DNA of 64,000 bases from Onthophagus taurus (GCF_036711975.1 NC_091972.1:501001-565000), one strand, 5' to 3'. Positions 21,801-33,182 are shown, numbered from the stretch's first letter. A program made the numbers and translations. Notes: generated by a model not told the origin, from the letters alone.

Positions 21801-23001
21801 CAGAGAAGTTTTTAACATAATTTGTAAGCTAAATGTATTATTAAAATTATTTATTATTTTTAAACAATCGAAATATTTAAAATATTAAAATATTAAACTG
21901 TAGCCTATCCAGATAAGTCAATATGATGCCAAAGAAACTATTATTAAACTCTAAATTCCAAAATTTGTAGGAGAATATACTGAAAATGTACAAAAACCAA
22001 AAAAATTAAAATAATTCCTAAACTATTCAACTTTGTATAAGGCATATTTGGCTTAATCAATTGCAAATGAGCTCCCTGTATATTGTTTTGTGCAGTTATA
22101 ATAATATTGATTTAAATCATAATTCATCCTTCTTGTTGCTGATAATAATTATTTCAAAATCATGCATTTTCTATGGTGGACCATATATTGGAAAGGATTA
22201 AAATGAATTACCTAAAAATTGTAACCTATCTTTTGCCATGGCAAGATTACTTTTCATTTTTTCGTGTAGACGTTGTGCTCTTTCCCATACCTCTCCACGT
22301 CCACCCCAACATTGAACAGCAATTCCAAGTTCCAATTCTGTGATTCCTTTCCGATAAAGTTCAATTGCCAAATCTTTTTGACCTTGAAAAGAATAAAATT
22401 TAAATAATTTTCTTATAAATCACTTTCTAATACTTCTAGCATGTATCATACTTGAAACCCACCTGTGATAAACAAAATCTATGAATAGATTAAATTTAAA
22501 ATGATTCATTGCTATAACCTTTTTTGTAAAAATAAAATTTTTTAAATTACCTTCATTTTCTTCATCAATTTTAAGTGCTTTAGAAATATACTCAAAAGCT
22601 CTCCGGTGATGATGTTTTTGTTTAGCAAGTAAAGGATCTCCAGGACCAGGCCCAGAGTTTCTTTGTTGAGCTTGAGCCATATCTTCTTCTGCTGCTACAA
22701 TAACACCTTCACCTTCAACATTTTCAAGTCGATTTATCGCGACCTCGTTGCCTTTCTTGTACTTGACCAAATAATTGGATGAACTGCAGTAAATAAAACG
22801 TAGTATGACGAATACTTGGTAGAGGAGCGATCGAAGTACGTTGAATAAGAATATAATCGGGAATGAGACGATGCATAAGTTTCGTTTATGAACTGACGTA
22901 GTGTCCGTGTAGGACGTGAACATTAAATGTCTACCCTGGTTGTCCGCGTCGTTCTTTCTCGACTTTTTCGGCGATTTTGCGTTTTGTGTTTTGCGGACCA
23001 T
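9887..23001 (-). CDS. spas: Spastin, microtubule-severing AAA ATPase
   Basis: Six minus-strand exons: 23001-22551, 22382-22212, 17632-17513, 17371-17159, 16553-15774, 10050-9887; 1,899 nt, 632 aa, every intron in phase 1. In order the protein has a short basic N-terminus, a hydrophobic hairpin (about residues 35-75, with [18 protein letters not shown]), an MIT domain (about 120-205, including the near-invariant [20 protein letters not shown]), a basic Ser/Pro-rich microtubule-binding linker, and an AAA core. Walker A is GPPGNGKT (about 397-404), Walker [14 protein letters not shown], and arginine fingers lie in ALRRFPKR. The C-terminus [20 protein letters not shown] is family-typical. Spastin hexamers pull on tubulin tails and sever microtubules; the hairpin also targets ER and lipid droplets. 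No damage is seen although three introns are invaded by transposons. Confidence 0.95.
10335..12660. mobile_element. Foldback-like element with ~130-bp inverted ends and internal tandem repeats
   Basis: The block 10340-10475 (AACCAGTTTCGGCCCTTGAC, then CATCTCTCATCTTATCC) is the inverted copy of 12520-12640. Between them are three units of about 369 bp, each with the motif AACTTCCGGTTAAGAATGTC and AAATCCTTTAAAATGAGTCC, partly in inverted order, then a short block of the hairpin satellite (12205-12450). Related units occur at 47.5-52.3 kb. No coding capacity. Long inverted ends enclosing tandem repeats recall Foldback/Galileo elements (inference). Confidence 0.65.
12742..15144 (+). mobile_element. 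DNA transposon with a DUF7869-like protein
   Basis: Inverted ends AATTCTGCGTATGGTGGGAA at 12742 and the matching complement ending at 15144; homology extends inward through ATAAGTCAAAAT. The subterminal motif ACATAAGTCAGACTTATGT is repeated at 12940-13000, as expected for transposase-binding sites. The element is about 2.4 kb, lies antisense to spastin and is nested inside the hAT copy. Confidence 0.75.
13428..15090 (+). pseudogene. DUF7869-like transposase candidate, broken
   Basis: The frame 13428-14255 encodes a basic N-terminus, a cysteine cluster ([17 protein letters not shown]) and [10 protein letters not shown], ending at [10 protein letters not shown] with a TAG. In the same frame the protein continues (14257-14645) with [30 protein letters not shown], the acidic motif [13 protein letters not shown] and [20 protein letters not shown]. 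An A-run frameshift follows near 14610. The C-terminal part is at 14871-15080. This architecture is common in insect genomes; I connect it with DUF7869 from memory. The conserved D residues in [11 protein letters not shown] and HMEVDGDH could be an RNase-H-like catalytic centre, but that is inference. Confidence 0.7.
15370..15475 (-). pseudogene. hAT transposase C-terminal dimerisation fragment
   Basis: Minus-strand frame reads [20 protein letters not shown] followed by [12 protein letters not shown], the hAT dimerisation signature. It is the only visible coding remnant of the surrounding hAT element. Confidence 0.8.
16606..17150. mobile_element. Short non-coding repeat filling spastin intron 4 (copy 1)
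   Basis: Shares about 545 bp with 58150-58712: AACGGGTGCTGTAATGA at the start, GTTATGGAACCAGTTCAAG-like sequence, a hairpin CTCGTGGCTTCGCCACTCG and the end TTTTTTAATATACTATT. The two copies define both boundaries. It occupies almost all of the 605-bp intron and ends about 8 bp from the splice donor. No coding capacity is seen; class unknown. Confidence 0.75.
17980..22082 (+). mobile_element. DDE transposon with ~500-bp inverted repeats in spastin intron 2
   Basis: Left arm 17980-18500 is the inverted copy of 21600-22082 (AGCTCATTTGCA and AGCCAAATATGCCTTA at one end; complements at the other). The 3' end reads CTCCCTGTATA, similar to the TACAGGG ends of other elements here. Transposase remains lie inside on the plus strand: [20 protein letters not shown] at about 18597, [10 protein letters not shown] near 18850, and 21100-21417 with [19 protein letters not shown]. 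It is strongly decayed and interrupted by a Penelope-like insertion, so coordinates of pieces are approximate. Confidence 0.7.
19230..20870 (+). mobile_element. Penelope-like retroelement, decayed
   Basis: Frames at 19500-20163 encode a Penelope-type reverse transcriptase: [57 protein letters not shown] and FLDVLVTR. Downstream (20285-20760) are the linker [20 protein letters not shown] and remnants of a C-terminal GIY-YIG-type endonuclease region. Frameshifts and stops break it many times. It lies inside the long-TIR DDE element, hence inserted later. Confidence 0.8.
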
Positions 23002-23126
23002 TCGGAGGCCATAACAAAGCAGACGGGCATTACATCAATTTTCCCATTGTGTTTCAGACTATCTATCGTATCTATATTCACGACGGTTTTCCACAACAAA
23101 TAATCGAAATTAAAAACTAACTTCAT
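22923..23126 (-). other. Possible upstream ORF overlapping the spastin start
   Basis: An ATG at 23126 opens a 67-codon frame that runs past the spastin ATG (23001) in a different frame. If the transcript starts upstream of 23126 it could lower initiation at the spastin start. Transcript start unknown. Confidence 0.3.
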
Positions 23127-23652
23127 GTTGTCTTTTTGAATTTAAAAAAAATTGCGGGAAATACACAATAATATCAAAAAAATTAATAATACTTTAATTA
23201 TTTTGCTTTAATCGATTTATTTCTTAACAATTTATTGTTACTTGAGGCTTTAAATATACCTGGGTTTATTGGGAACATCTATTTTTGTGCTAGCTTTAAA
23301 AATTATGCAATTCTTGGGTTTTAAATACATCTCTTTTATGTATCAAACCAGATTCGAATTTGCTCTATTTATAGCGTAGTTAAGCAATGTTATTATAATG
23401 TTTAATAAATCAACTACAAAACTAAATTAGTTTTAGTGTAAAAATAATATCCTTGAAATGATAAGACAAAATTTAAAACTTGCATTAAATCCACGCAATG
23501 CAAAAACACTTTTTAATGTATTTTATCATTATCAGTTTAAAGTGTATCATTTCGTGGATGCTGCACTAAATGTTCACTGTATCTAAATGAGCTGGTTAGA
23601 TTGAGAGAGAGACGAACTAAAACTCGTCTTATTTGTAAAAGAATAACAAAAA
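23002..23652. promoter_or_regulatory. Divergent spastin / pigeon promoter region
   Basis: The 651 bp between the two start codons contain no transposon that I recognise and no coding sequence other than the upstream ORF. The arrangement makes it the likely promoter region for both genes. No specific site can be assigned. Confidence 0.5.
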
Positions 23653-26600
23653 ATGGTGATTGTGGATAATATAGTGGGGAAATTATACCCGCTTGTGATA
23701 AACGAAGGCATTAAAGGTATATTTTTAAGGTTCATTTGTGTTTTGAACTCGATAATCTCGTTTTATTAAGATAACGTTTTGACATCGATTACGTTTAAAT
23801 TAACGATATAAAAGCAAATCATTAAATATTTATGCTCCTACATTAACTATTAAGCTCATTTTTTGTTTGTAATAATAATAAGGTGCTCTAAAATTAATTT
23901 AATTAAGAAATTTAGAAAAATAGATTTATTGATTTTTGTAAGCGCCATCTACCATAATAAACAGAACTATAATAAACCCGCTAAATTTAAACTTATTTAT
24001 TATTTATTAACAGAACATGAAATAAACGAATGGAGATTATTAGGACAAGAAAAGGACAGTGTAATTCTTTTTAGTTGGGTTGAGAAAGGTGAAAATTTAC
24101 CCCCATCAACTCACATAGGAACATATAAATGCGCAGAAAATGTGTTCAAAAAAATCTTTTCTTTACCCAAAATCGAAAATGTTATTCAAGCAACCATAAA
24201 CACCGATCATACACTATTAGGGTATGTAATAAAAACTACCAAAGAAGACGACGAGGTTGTTTATCGTCCATTTTTGGTTAAAATCGGGGAAAACTGCGAA
24301 GAACCAAGCTGCGATTTAAAAATCGAAAGAACCAAGCAAGTTATGATACAATTTTTATATTACAAAAGATCGATTCTAAATGAGAATCCCACGGAAAAGT
24401 TATTAGTTTTTATTCATGAAGAATGTATAATGCAGTATACTTTAACAAACGAAATCATCAAAATGGTATTAAATCCAGATAAATTTCATGTTGAGACGAT
24501 GGTTAAAATTTTTTTATGGGCCCAATGGGACGCCGTTCATCAAACGCTTTATTACATTCATCATAGAAAACCTATAAGAAGTTTTGTTGATGGGGAAGAT
24601 TCAGATTTTCATGTTTGTAGTCAAAATAGTAATACATCACCAACTTTATCTGGGATGCAATTCCATGATGATTTACCATACGAATCAGTTGTAAGAAGTT
24701 AATTCTTAGATTTAACTTTTTTTAATTCATTTCTTTTTTTAAGTTGAATATACCGTTAAATTTACCACATTTATCATTTGCTGAAACAACTTGTAATTTG
24801 TATGAAGATGACACCGTTCCTTTGCGTATTCATAATTGTTCATTGGATTTAATTGTTTTAACAGATCCGGATGGAGGAGTCTGTGTTTGTCATCATTATT
24901 TATACCAGGTAAAAGTAGAGAGCTTTATATAGAGATTTATGGATGAGATCCATTGTAACCTAAGTTTAGAGCAAATTTAGGTCCTTAGTATTGCTCAAAG
25001 GTCTTGTTATTTTATGTCGGTAGGTGTCAAAAGAGCTTTACCGAAAATTTTGTGTCTTAGGCAGCCTCTGGTGACGCAATTACACAGTATATGTTCAGCC
25101 GGTTTTGACTCGTCGTTGCAAAGTCGACAAGTTTGATCCTCAGCTTGTCCAATGTGGAAGAGGTGGTATTTTAGGGGCGCATGGCTGCTCAGAAAATCTG
25201 AGAACGTCCTTAAATTCCTCTTTGGAAGTTCTTTCCAGCGTAAGGCTACCTTTGAGGCTTCCCAACTGTTGATTACTTGTGTTAGGTGGTTTTTTTGTAG
25301 TCCACATCCGGATTGGGGTCCAATAAAAGGCGTTTTCGCTGCCTCTTTGACCAGCTTGTCCGCATTTTCATTGCCCTCAATGTCTTTGTGACCTGGAACC
25401 TACATAGAGTAACAACATTCCCCCTGGCGAGTTTTCTTAGGTTGCTGGTACACTCTCTGGTCAGTGCGGAGACACACGTGTAGGCCTGAATTGCCTTAGG
25501 ACGGTGCAGAACGAACCAGTGCAGAAATTTATAGCAAATACTTTTGCTTGAAGTATTTGCTATACCCCATGTCTACTCCGGATCCAACTGTCTTTGAAGC
25601 ATCCCTGTAGCAAGCAAGGGCTCCTCTTTTTAGTTAAGGCCAATCATCCCTGCTTCTAAATATGACCTCATTATCCGTTTTAATTTCAATCAAGTGATTT
25701 AGACATGGGTCCTTGAGAATTTCGAGGTGTCCTCTGAGGTTACTCTGCATCAGCTTAAGTGAACAGCTTGTTTTCAGTGAAAGTTGCCACCTGTTGTATA
25801 TATAAATGAAGTGGTGTGAGACCGAGTAGGGCTTCAAGTGCAGCCGTCGGACAAGATTTCATTGCACCCGTTATATTAAGACATGCTAACCCCTGGATTT
25901 GTGCCAGCTGTTGTTGTGCTGTCTTATGATTTGTTTTTGGCTACCAAACCAGTGAGGCATAGGCTTTTTCCTCACCTTGTCTATATGGGAGTTCCAGTTT
26001 AATATACTGCTTAGTATTACCCCTAGGTATTTAACTTCTGTTTTTTTTCAGCCTGTTAAATCTTCTTATAAACTTGAAGATGAAGATGAATGTCCGGTTA
26101 ATTTTGCTTATTCAGTAACAGTTCTTCACCACGGATGTATAATTCATTGTGTTATACCAGGAATTCCTTGGAAACAAGCTAAATGCATAAGACCTTTATT
26201 TATGTTTTATGGTTAATAATTACTACAACATTAATTTACCAATACTAATGAATTTGTTTAATTTTTTAAGGTGATCACATGTTAGTATCAATTCCAAGTC
26301 TTTGTATACATCTTTTAGACATTGGATTTCTTCACGAACCATGTTGCCACATAGTTTTAAACGATAACAACACTCCGAGTATGGATTTAAATAAAATCTC
26401 CTTGACCACAATAAGAGGTTTAGGTGATTCTAATTTTGCATTGAACGTGCCAACTTTAGACATAATCGATTTTCACCTACCCACAAAAGAACTAGTCGAT
26501 ACTTTTAAATCAATAAATTCCCTGGAAAATCGTTTATCAATTTTGCATTATTTAATAGTTCACCGAAACGAAGCTGAAGCGGTCGTCGAATTGGTACAGT

Positions 26601-29600
26601 TTTATATCGAACAACAAATTATTGTAGGAACACCGCAAATTTTTAAAGAATTTTTAATTGGTAATTGTTACGCCTCCGTTTGTCGTACTTTACCAAGTGA
26701 TGCCAACCAATTAATTGAGTTACTTCCGGTTACAACTCAAGCGACTGGTTGCGATGTGGAGGTTGAAGTTAACGAAAAAGTTAGAGTTTGTATCTCTCAA
26801 GATGCTCTATGGAACGCTTCAATGATGTTGCTATCGCCGCAGCAAAGAGTCGTTCCTTATAGAGTTGATATTTGGGTTAAATTGTGGGAAAGACTATTGA
26901 AAAATGCCAAATCAAAACAAAAGTTTCGGCCTGCTCAAGTTGCTGAAAAGTTACTTGTATCTTTAGTTTGTTATCAAGTAAGGTTGAATTATAAAAGAAG
27001 GTATATGTTGAAAAGTTATTTTTAGCCTGAAGCTTTATCTAGATCAACAACACCAATGTCGCCGATTCCTTCAAGCAACTTAACCAATTTACCTAAAGAT
27101 ATAGCTTCAATAAAAAATCCTGTGGGTTCTTTACCATTTTATGAAGTTGAAAGTTGTACAGCAAGTAAACAAGAACATATTATTTCAGTTGTAATGCGGT
27201 TTTAAGGATTTTTTTGTAGAATATTAATTTTCTTTTTGTAGAATTTGCGCGAATTAAGTATGCATTTACTTAAACAATCAACGGATAATAAAATAAGCCG
27301 GTTCCAATGGCAATCACAAACTCCAATGCATGTTCACGCAGTAGCTACAAGATATGTTGGTGCTCAACTCGAACAATCTCGAAATCTTTGTCAAATTTTA
27401 TGTAAAGCATGCGTTAAAGCTTTATGTACCGAAGAAAAAGGATTTTTATTTATGTGAGAAATTTAACTAAAATAATAAATAATTTAAAAGTTGTTTAAAA
27501 ATTTTTTAGTGATCAACTTCCGGAAGAATTACGTTTTATTCTTTTTACAACTCTAGAACAATATTGTTTGGCTATTGAATCGATTGCTTTTCCACTACCT
27601 TTGGGATTTACATCGTTTTTTACATTTCTGGGTTACAGAACACTAGAATATGACATTTTCTTACAATATGTACAAAGACATGTTTTTGAATTGCAAATTG
27701 ATGTTATGAAAATTATTATGACTGGTAATGAAATTAATTTAAAAAGTAGTTTCTTGTATATCCAAGTAGCGCCAGGTTGCTGTATATTTTCATTAAGATA
27801 AAAGTGGAATTAACACTAGACCTAGAATTAGAAACATTCGGATTTAGCAATGCGTCTTTAAAGACGTGTAAACCCGAATGTTCCTAGTTAGTTTTATTTT
27901 CAGTTCAATACAAATATATAACAACCAAACACTGAATAACAACTAAAACTAGAACTAACACTAGACCTAGAAATATTTGGGTTTAGCCGTGCGTCTTCAG
28001 ACGCTGAAGAATATTTCTACTTCTAGGTTTAGCGTGCGTTATGCTTTCAGTTCAATACAAATATATAGCAACCCAACACTGAATAACAACTAAAACTAGA
28101 ACTAACACTAGACCTAGAACTAGAAACATTTGGATTTAGCCGCATGTCTCTAAAGACTTTTAGTTGTCATTCAGTATTGGGTTGTTATATATTTGTAGTG
28201 AATTGAAAGCAGAACTAACGCTAGACCTAGAACTAGAAACATTTGGGTTTACTCGTCTTGAAAGGCGCATGGCTAAACCTGAATGTTTCTAGTTCTAGGT
28301 CTAGTGTTAGTTCTAGTTTTACACTAGCACTATTACTAGAACCAACACAAGACCTAGAACTAGAATCATTCGGGTTTAGCCGTCTTGAGAGACGTACGGC
28401 TAAATCCGAATGTTTCTAGTTCCCGGTCTAGTGTTAGTTCTAGTTTTGCACTAGCATTGTTACTACGTAAAACTAACACTATACCTGGAACTAGAATCAT
28501 TCGGGTTTAGCCGTCTTTAGAGACGTGCGGCTAAATCCAAATGTTTCTAGTTCTAGGTATACTGTTAGTTCTAGTTTTACACTTGCACTGCCACTGGAAG
28601 TAACACTAGACCTAGAACTAGAAACATTCAGATTTAGCCATGCGCCTTTCAAGACGAGTAAACCTGAATGTTTCTAGTTCTAGGTCTAGTGTTAGTTCTA
28701 GTTTTACACTAGCACTATCACTAGAACCAACACAAGACCTAGAACTAGAATCATTCGGGTTTAGCCGTCTTGAGAGACGTGCGGCTAAATCCGAATGTTT
28801 CTAGTTCTAGTGTTAGTTCTAGTTTTACACTAGCACTATCACTAGAACCAACACAAGACCTAGAACTAGAATCATTTGGGTTTAGCCGTCTTGAGAGACG
28901 TGCGGCTAAATCCGAATGTTTCTAGTTCCCGGTCTAGTGTTAGTTCTAGTTTTGCACTAGCATTGTTACTACGTAAAACTAACACTATACCTGGAACTAG
29001 AATCATTCGGGTTTAGCCGTCTTTAGAGACGTGCGGCTAAATCCAAATGTTTCTAGTTCTAGGTATACTGTTAGTTCTAGTTTTACACTTGCACTGCCAC
29101 TGGAAGTAACACTAGACCTAGAACTAGAAACATGCAGGTTTAACCATGCGCCTTTCAGACGAGTAAACCTGAATCTTTCTAGTTCTAGTGTTAGTTCTAG
29201 TTTTACACTAGCACTATCACTAGAACCAACACAAGACCTAGAACTAGAATCATTCGGGTTTAGCCGTCTTTAGAGACATGCGGCTAAATCCAAATGTTTC
29301 TAGTTCTAGTGTTAGTTCTAGTTTTACACTAGTACTATTACTAGAACCAACACAAGACCTAGAACTAGAATCATTCGGGTTTAGCCGTCTTGAGAGACGT
29401 GCGGCTAAATCCGAATGTTTCTAGTTCCCGGTCTAGTGTTAGTTCTAGTTTTGCACTAGCATTGTTACTACGTAAAACTAACACTATACCTGGAACTAGA
29501 ATCATTCGGGTTTAGCCGTCTTTAGAGACGTGCGGCTAAATCCAAATGTTTCTAGTTTTAGGTATACTGTTAGTTCTAGTTTTACACTTGCACTGCCACT

Positions 29601-32060
29601 GGAAGTAACACTAGACCTAGAACTAGAAACATTCAGGTTTAGCCATGCGCCTTTCAAGACGAGTAAACCTGAATGTTTCTAGTTCTAGGTCTAGTGTTAG
29701 TTCTAGTTTTACACTAGCACTATCACTAGAACCAACACAAGACCTAGAACTAGAATCATTCGGGTTTAGTCGTCTTGAGAGACGTGCGGCTAAATCCGAA
29801 TGTTTCTAGTTCTAGTGTTAGTTCTAGTTTTACACTAGCACTATCACTAGAACCAACACAAGACCTAGAACTAGAATCATTCGGGTTTAGCCGTCTTGAG
29901 AGACGTGCGGCTAAATCCGAATGTTTCTAGTTCTAGTGTTAGTTCTAGTTTTATACTAGCACTATCACTAGAACCAACACAAGACCTAGAACTAGAATCA
30001 TTCGGGTTTAGCCGTCTTGAGAGACGTGCGGCTAAATCCGAATGTTTCTAGTTCTAGTGTTAGTTCTAGTTTTATACTAGCACTATCACTAGAACCAACA
30101 CAAGACCTAGAACTAGAATCATTCGGGTTTAGCCGTCTTGAGAGACGTGCGGCTAAATCCGAATGTTTCTAGTTCTAGTGTTAGTTCTAGTTTTATACTA
30201 GCACTATCACTAGAACCAACACAAGACCTAGAACTAGAATCATTCGGGTTTAGCCGTCTTGAGAGACGTGCGGCTAAATCCGAATGTTTCTAGTTCTCGG
30301 TCTAGTGTTAGTTCTAGTTTTGCATTAGCACTGTTACTACGTAGAACTAACACTATATCTGGAACTAGAATCATTCGGGTTTAGCAGTCTTTAGAGACGT
30401 GCGGCTAAATCCAAATGTTTCTAGTTCTAGGTATACTGTTAGTTCTAGTTTTACACTTGCATTGTCACTGGAACTAACACTAGACCTAGATCTAGAAACA
30501 TTCAGGTTTAGCCATGCGCCTTTTAAGACGAGTAAACCTGAATGTTTCTAGTTCTAGGTCTAGTGTTAGTTCTAGTTTTACACTAGCACTGTTATTATGT
30601 AGAACTAACACTATACCTAGAACTAGAATCATTTGGATTTAGCCGCACGTCTCTAAAGACGGCTAAACCCGAATGATTCTAGTTCTAGGTCTAGTGTTAG
30701 TTCCAGTGACAGTGCAAGTGTAAAACTAGAACTAACACTATACCTAGTTTTATAGTTCTAGGTTTTATTTCATTGAAAGACTGAAGACGAAACGGATCTT
30801 TCTAGTTCTAGGTCTAGTGTTAGTTCTAGTTTTATTTCATTGAAAATATGCAACAATCTGGCACTGAATAACAACAAAAACTAGACCTAATACTATCACT
30901 AGAACTAACATTAGGCCCAACTAAAAAAGGGATGAAATTCTCCATATTTCTCAGGAGTTAAATAAAAAATGGAAAAGTAAAAACTTTTTGTGAGAAACAA
31001 CAAAATACTTAATTAATTTTTTGGGAATTAACTTATCAAAATTATATTATTATTAGATAAGTTAATTTCCAAGAAATTTAAGGATTTCCTTTGTTTTTGT
31101 AAAAAAATTTTTTAGATGTATTTTGTTTTTAAGATCAGACCTATTTAAAAAAAGATGTTTCCATCATTTTGAAGTATTGAAGATGAAACATTTGTTTCGA
31201 AACATGTCTATTTATTGAAATAAATTAAGTATTTTGTTGTTTCTCACAAAAAGTTTTTACTTTTTCCATTTTTTACCCAACTTAACGGATTTAACAGTTC
31301 GTCTTTCAAAACGAGTAAACACGAACGTGTTTAGTTCTAGCTTTTGTTGTTATTCCAAGCATATCTGAGCATATAATGCATTATTAATAACTCTTTGTCT
31401 TCAAAATCAGTGAGTTCCATAATTACAACCAATATTCTTCGCATTTTCATAAGATAAATTTTGTATTCTCTTTGTTGAGGATATGGGAATCAACTTTTAG
31501 TTATTTAATTTTATACTTATATACAAAAATGTCATGTTTAACCATTTTTTTTAAGACATGGATGACACCACAGAAAATATAAAAAGAAAATTATCATTAT
31601 TATCATTTCTACCAAGAATGCGAGCAAAACGTTTGTTAAATCAATGGCATCATCCAGTTAGTTTAATGATAAGAGCCAGAGAACATGCTACAAATATTCT
31701 ATCGGGTGTGGAGGGTCAAAATGTACGATTGAGTGCTTCTCAGAAGACCACCAAATACCAATTGGGTAATGAGAAAAAATTAAAGCATGGTATTTGTTAT
31801 ACTAAATAGTGATTTATATTTATTTATGTATTGTAAATGTATATCCCATTATAATTATTTTTTTACATCCTTAATTATTAATTCTATATCTTGATAATTA
31901 ATGAAAATTAATTTTAGGTTTTGCAGCTTTTCCAACACACGACAGATTGTCTCCATTAGACACATTCTTGGATTTACTAACAGCTAAAGCAAGTCTAAAC
32001 GAATTAGACTTTGGATTATTAATCGAAGCAACAATTTCATCCATCGACAATGTTTATTAA
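23653..32060 (+). CDS. pigeon: Pigeon / gamma-secretase-activating protein (GSAP) homologue
   Basis: Ten exons: 23653-23716, 24014-24690, 24744-24908, 26052-26211, 26271-26977, 27026-27190, 27242-27453, 27510-27724, 31556-31765, 31918-32060; 2,718 nt, 905 aa, phases consistent throughout. Family blocks include [16 protein letters not shown], the N-terminal beta-propeller-like region with [58 protein letters not shown] and the C-terminal [17 protein letters not shown]. The protein is related to mammalian GSAP, which modulates gamma-secretase; the fly gene (also linotte) was linked to learning. No signal peptide is visible. Exon 1 is short and less certain (21 codons). A LINE fragment occupies intron 3; intron 8 (3.8 kb) holds a satellite block and a MITE, yet no exon is damaged. 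Confidence 0.92.
24950..26036 (-). mobile_element. LINE fragment (RT end, RNase H, zinc knuckle)
   Basis: On the minus strand this contains, in order, [20 protein letters not shown] (end of RT/thumb), an RNase-H-like stretch with [20 protein letters not shown], and a zinc-knuckle-like [20 protein letters not shown]. These are features of Jockey/R1/I-type ORF2 C-termini. It is 5' truncated and has several frameshifts. It nearly fills pigeon intron 3 and stops about 15 bp before the acceptor, directly against the polypyrimidine tract. Confidence 0.8.
27800..30925. repeat. Paired-hairpin CTAG satellite, block A (pigeon intron 8)
   Basis: About 25 tandem units. The most regular stretch (29.88-30.25 kb) has a 121-bp period. 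Each unit has one dyad on TTCGGGTTTAGCCG / CGGCTAAATCCGAA and a second built from alternating TCTAG, GTTAG and ACTAG words (CTAGTTCTAGTGTTAGTTC and its complement). The dyad centres vary: CGTCT...AGACG or CATCT...AGATG. No conserved reading frame; translations are low-complexity. Confidence 0.9.
30963..31276. mobile_element. MITE with ~50-bp inverted repeats
   Basis: Starts AAAAAATGGAAAAGTAAAAA and ends with its complement; the inverted similarity continues through TTTGTGAGAAACAACAAAAT. Non-coding, about 314 bp, directly after satellite block A in pigeon intron 8. Confidence 0.75.
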
Positions 32061-32100
32061 AAAAAATACTATTCTAATAAAAATTAATAGTGCCAATAAA
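32053..32100. terminator. Overlapping polyadenylation signals of pigeon and Rtf2
   Basis: Pigeon (plus) has AATAAA at 32095-32100, 35 bp after its stop. The best minus-strand AATAAA for Rtf2 (complement of 32053-32058) lies in pigeon's last codons. If both are used, the two transcripts overlap tail to tail by at least 40 bp. Confidence 0.5.
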
Positions 32101-32130
32101 AAATGATTAATACTAAAAATAAATTTACTG

Positions 32131-33182
32131 TTAATTGTAGAAAGGATTATATGTCACCCAATGTGCTCTATTTTGTTCTTGTTCAGATTTATGAGAAGTA
32201 AACAATGATTTATAAACATCTGATGCATTCGGATCTTTAGCCACACTATAATCTGGTTTCATTTTTTTTACTCGAGTATCTTTATTGATTACTAAAGCTC
32301 CTGGTCGCTTTTGTAAACTACTTAATGTGGTTGATGTGGATGTTGAAGGAGTATCTCTAGTCATTTTAAGTTTACTTTGCCCTTGTACCTGTTTTAAAAT
32401 AAATAATTATTAGTAATTAATTTTTATTTTATTATAAAATTACCTTTTTGGTATCATCTTCTTTTATTGTATCTTCCTGCTGTGTTGATTTGACTTTAAT
32501 TTTTTTGGTTTTTTGCTGCCTAATACTTAATCTAGACCTCATCAACGCTAAATCTTCTTCATTTCCATTTAACACCACAACATCTTGTTGAGTAAAAGAC
32601 TTTTGGCACTAAAAATTTTCCAAGTTGAATCATGTTAATGAAAAGAAATTAATTTTTACCTTGTGACATATAGTAGTATCAATTTCTTTCAAAGCGCGTT
32701 CAGAAAATACACAACCACAAGACCAAATACCAACAAAACGGAATTTTCCAGCCATTTCAAGCCCTATAACTGGACAAATGTATGGAGCTATATCATCACT
32801 GGTAGGTTCACCTTCTTTTCTTTCGCCACCATTATATGCAGGATTAGAGGTGAGATTTAATTCTTTAACATCCTTTAAAGATTTAATGTGTTTAATACTT
32901 TCGTAGGAAGAACTTTTGGTGATTAAAGCTTCAATTAAAAATGTTTTGTTGTATAATTGACCCAATCCACACATAACGATAGGTTTTTCTAGTACTTGTT
33001 GGCTTATTGAACAGTGTCTCCAACGGAAAGCAAGTTCAGAGTCTTTATCTCTCTATAAAAAAGAATTTTATTGTTTTGAGGTTAGGAATTTTTTTTTGGG
33101 TTATTATATTTACTGCTTCTGGTTTCTTTTTGGTTTTAACTAATTCATCTCTACGAGGAATAGTTCCACCATCACATCCCAT
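32131..33182 (-). CDS. Rtf2: Replication termination factor 2 homologue
   Basis: Four minus-strand exons: 33182-33114, 33052-32660, 32608-32444, 32388-32131; 885 nt, 294 aa, all introns in phase 0 and 42-61 bp long. The N-terminus MGCDGGTIPRRDELVK is the near-invariant Rtf2 start. The Rtf2 RING-like fold follows, with ICPVIGLEMAGKFRF and CGCVFSERALKEID and cysteines replaced as usual in this family. The C-terminal YKSLFTSH...AHWVTYNPFYN is also conserved. Family members act at replication forks: fission yeast Rtf2 stabilises paused forks, and the human protein is removed from stalled forks by proteasome shuttle factors. It is nuclear. The gene looks complete and converges on pigeon. Confidence 0.93.

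Noticed and set aside
22420..22550. Tail of the frame that starts at the spastin ATG
   Set aside because: It lies after the donor at 22550; MIT-domain homology continues in the exon at 22382-22212 instead.
29031..29273. 80-codon ORF with Ser/Leu/Glu-rich repeats, and similar ones at 43.7 and 44.6 kb
   Set aside because: Low-complexity translation of the CTAG satellite, seen in several frames and on both strands.
28800..30300. Regularly spaced palindromic repeats resembling a CRISPR array
   Set aside because: The sequence between hairpins is itself repeated and palindromic, the DNA is eukaryotic, and no cas genes exist.
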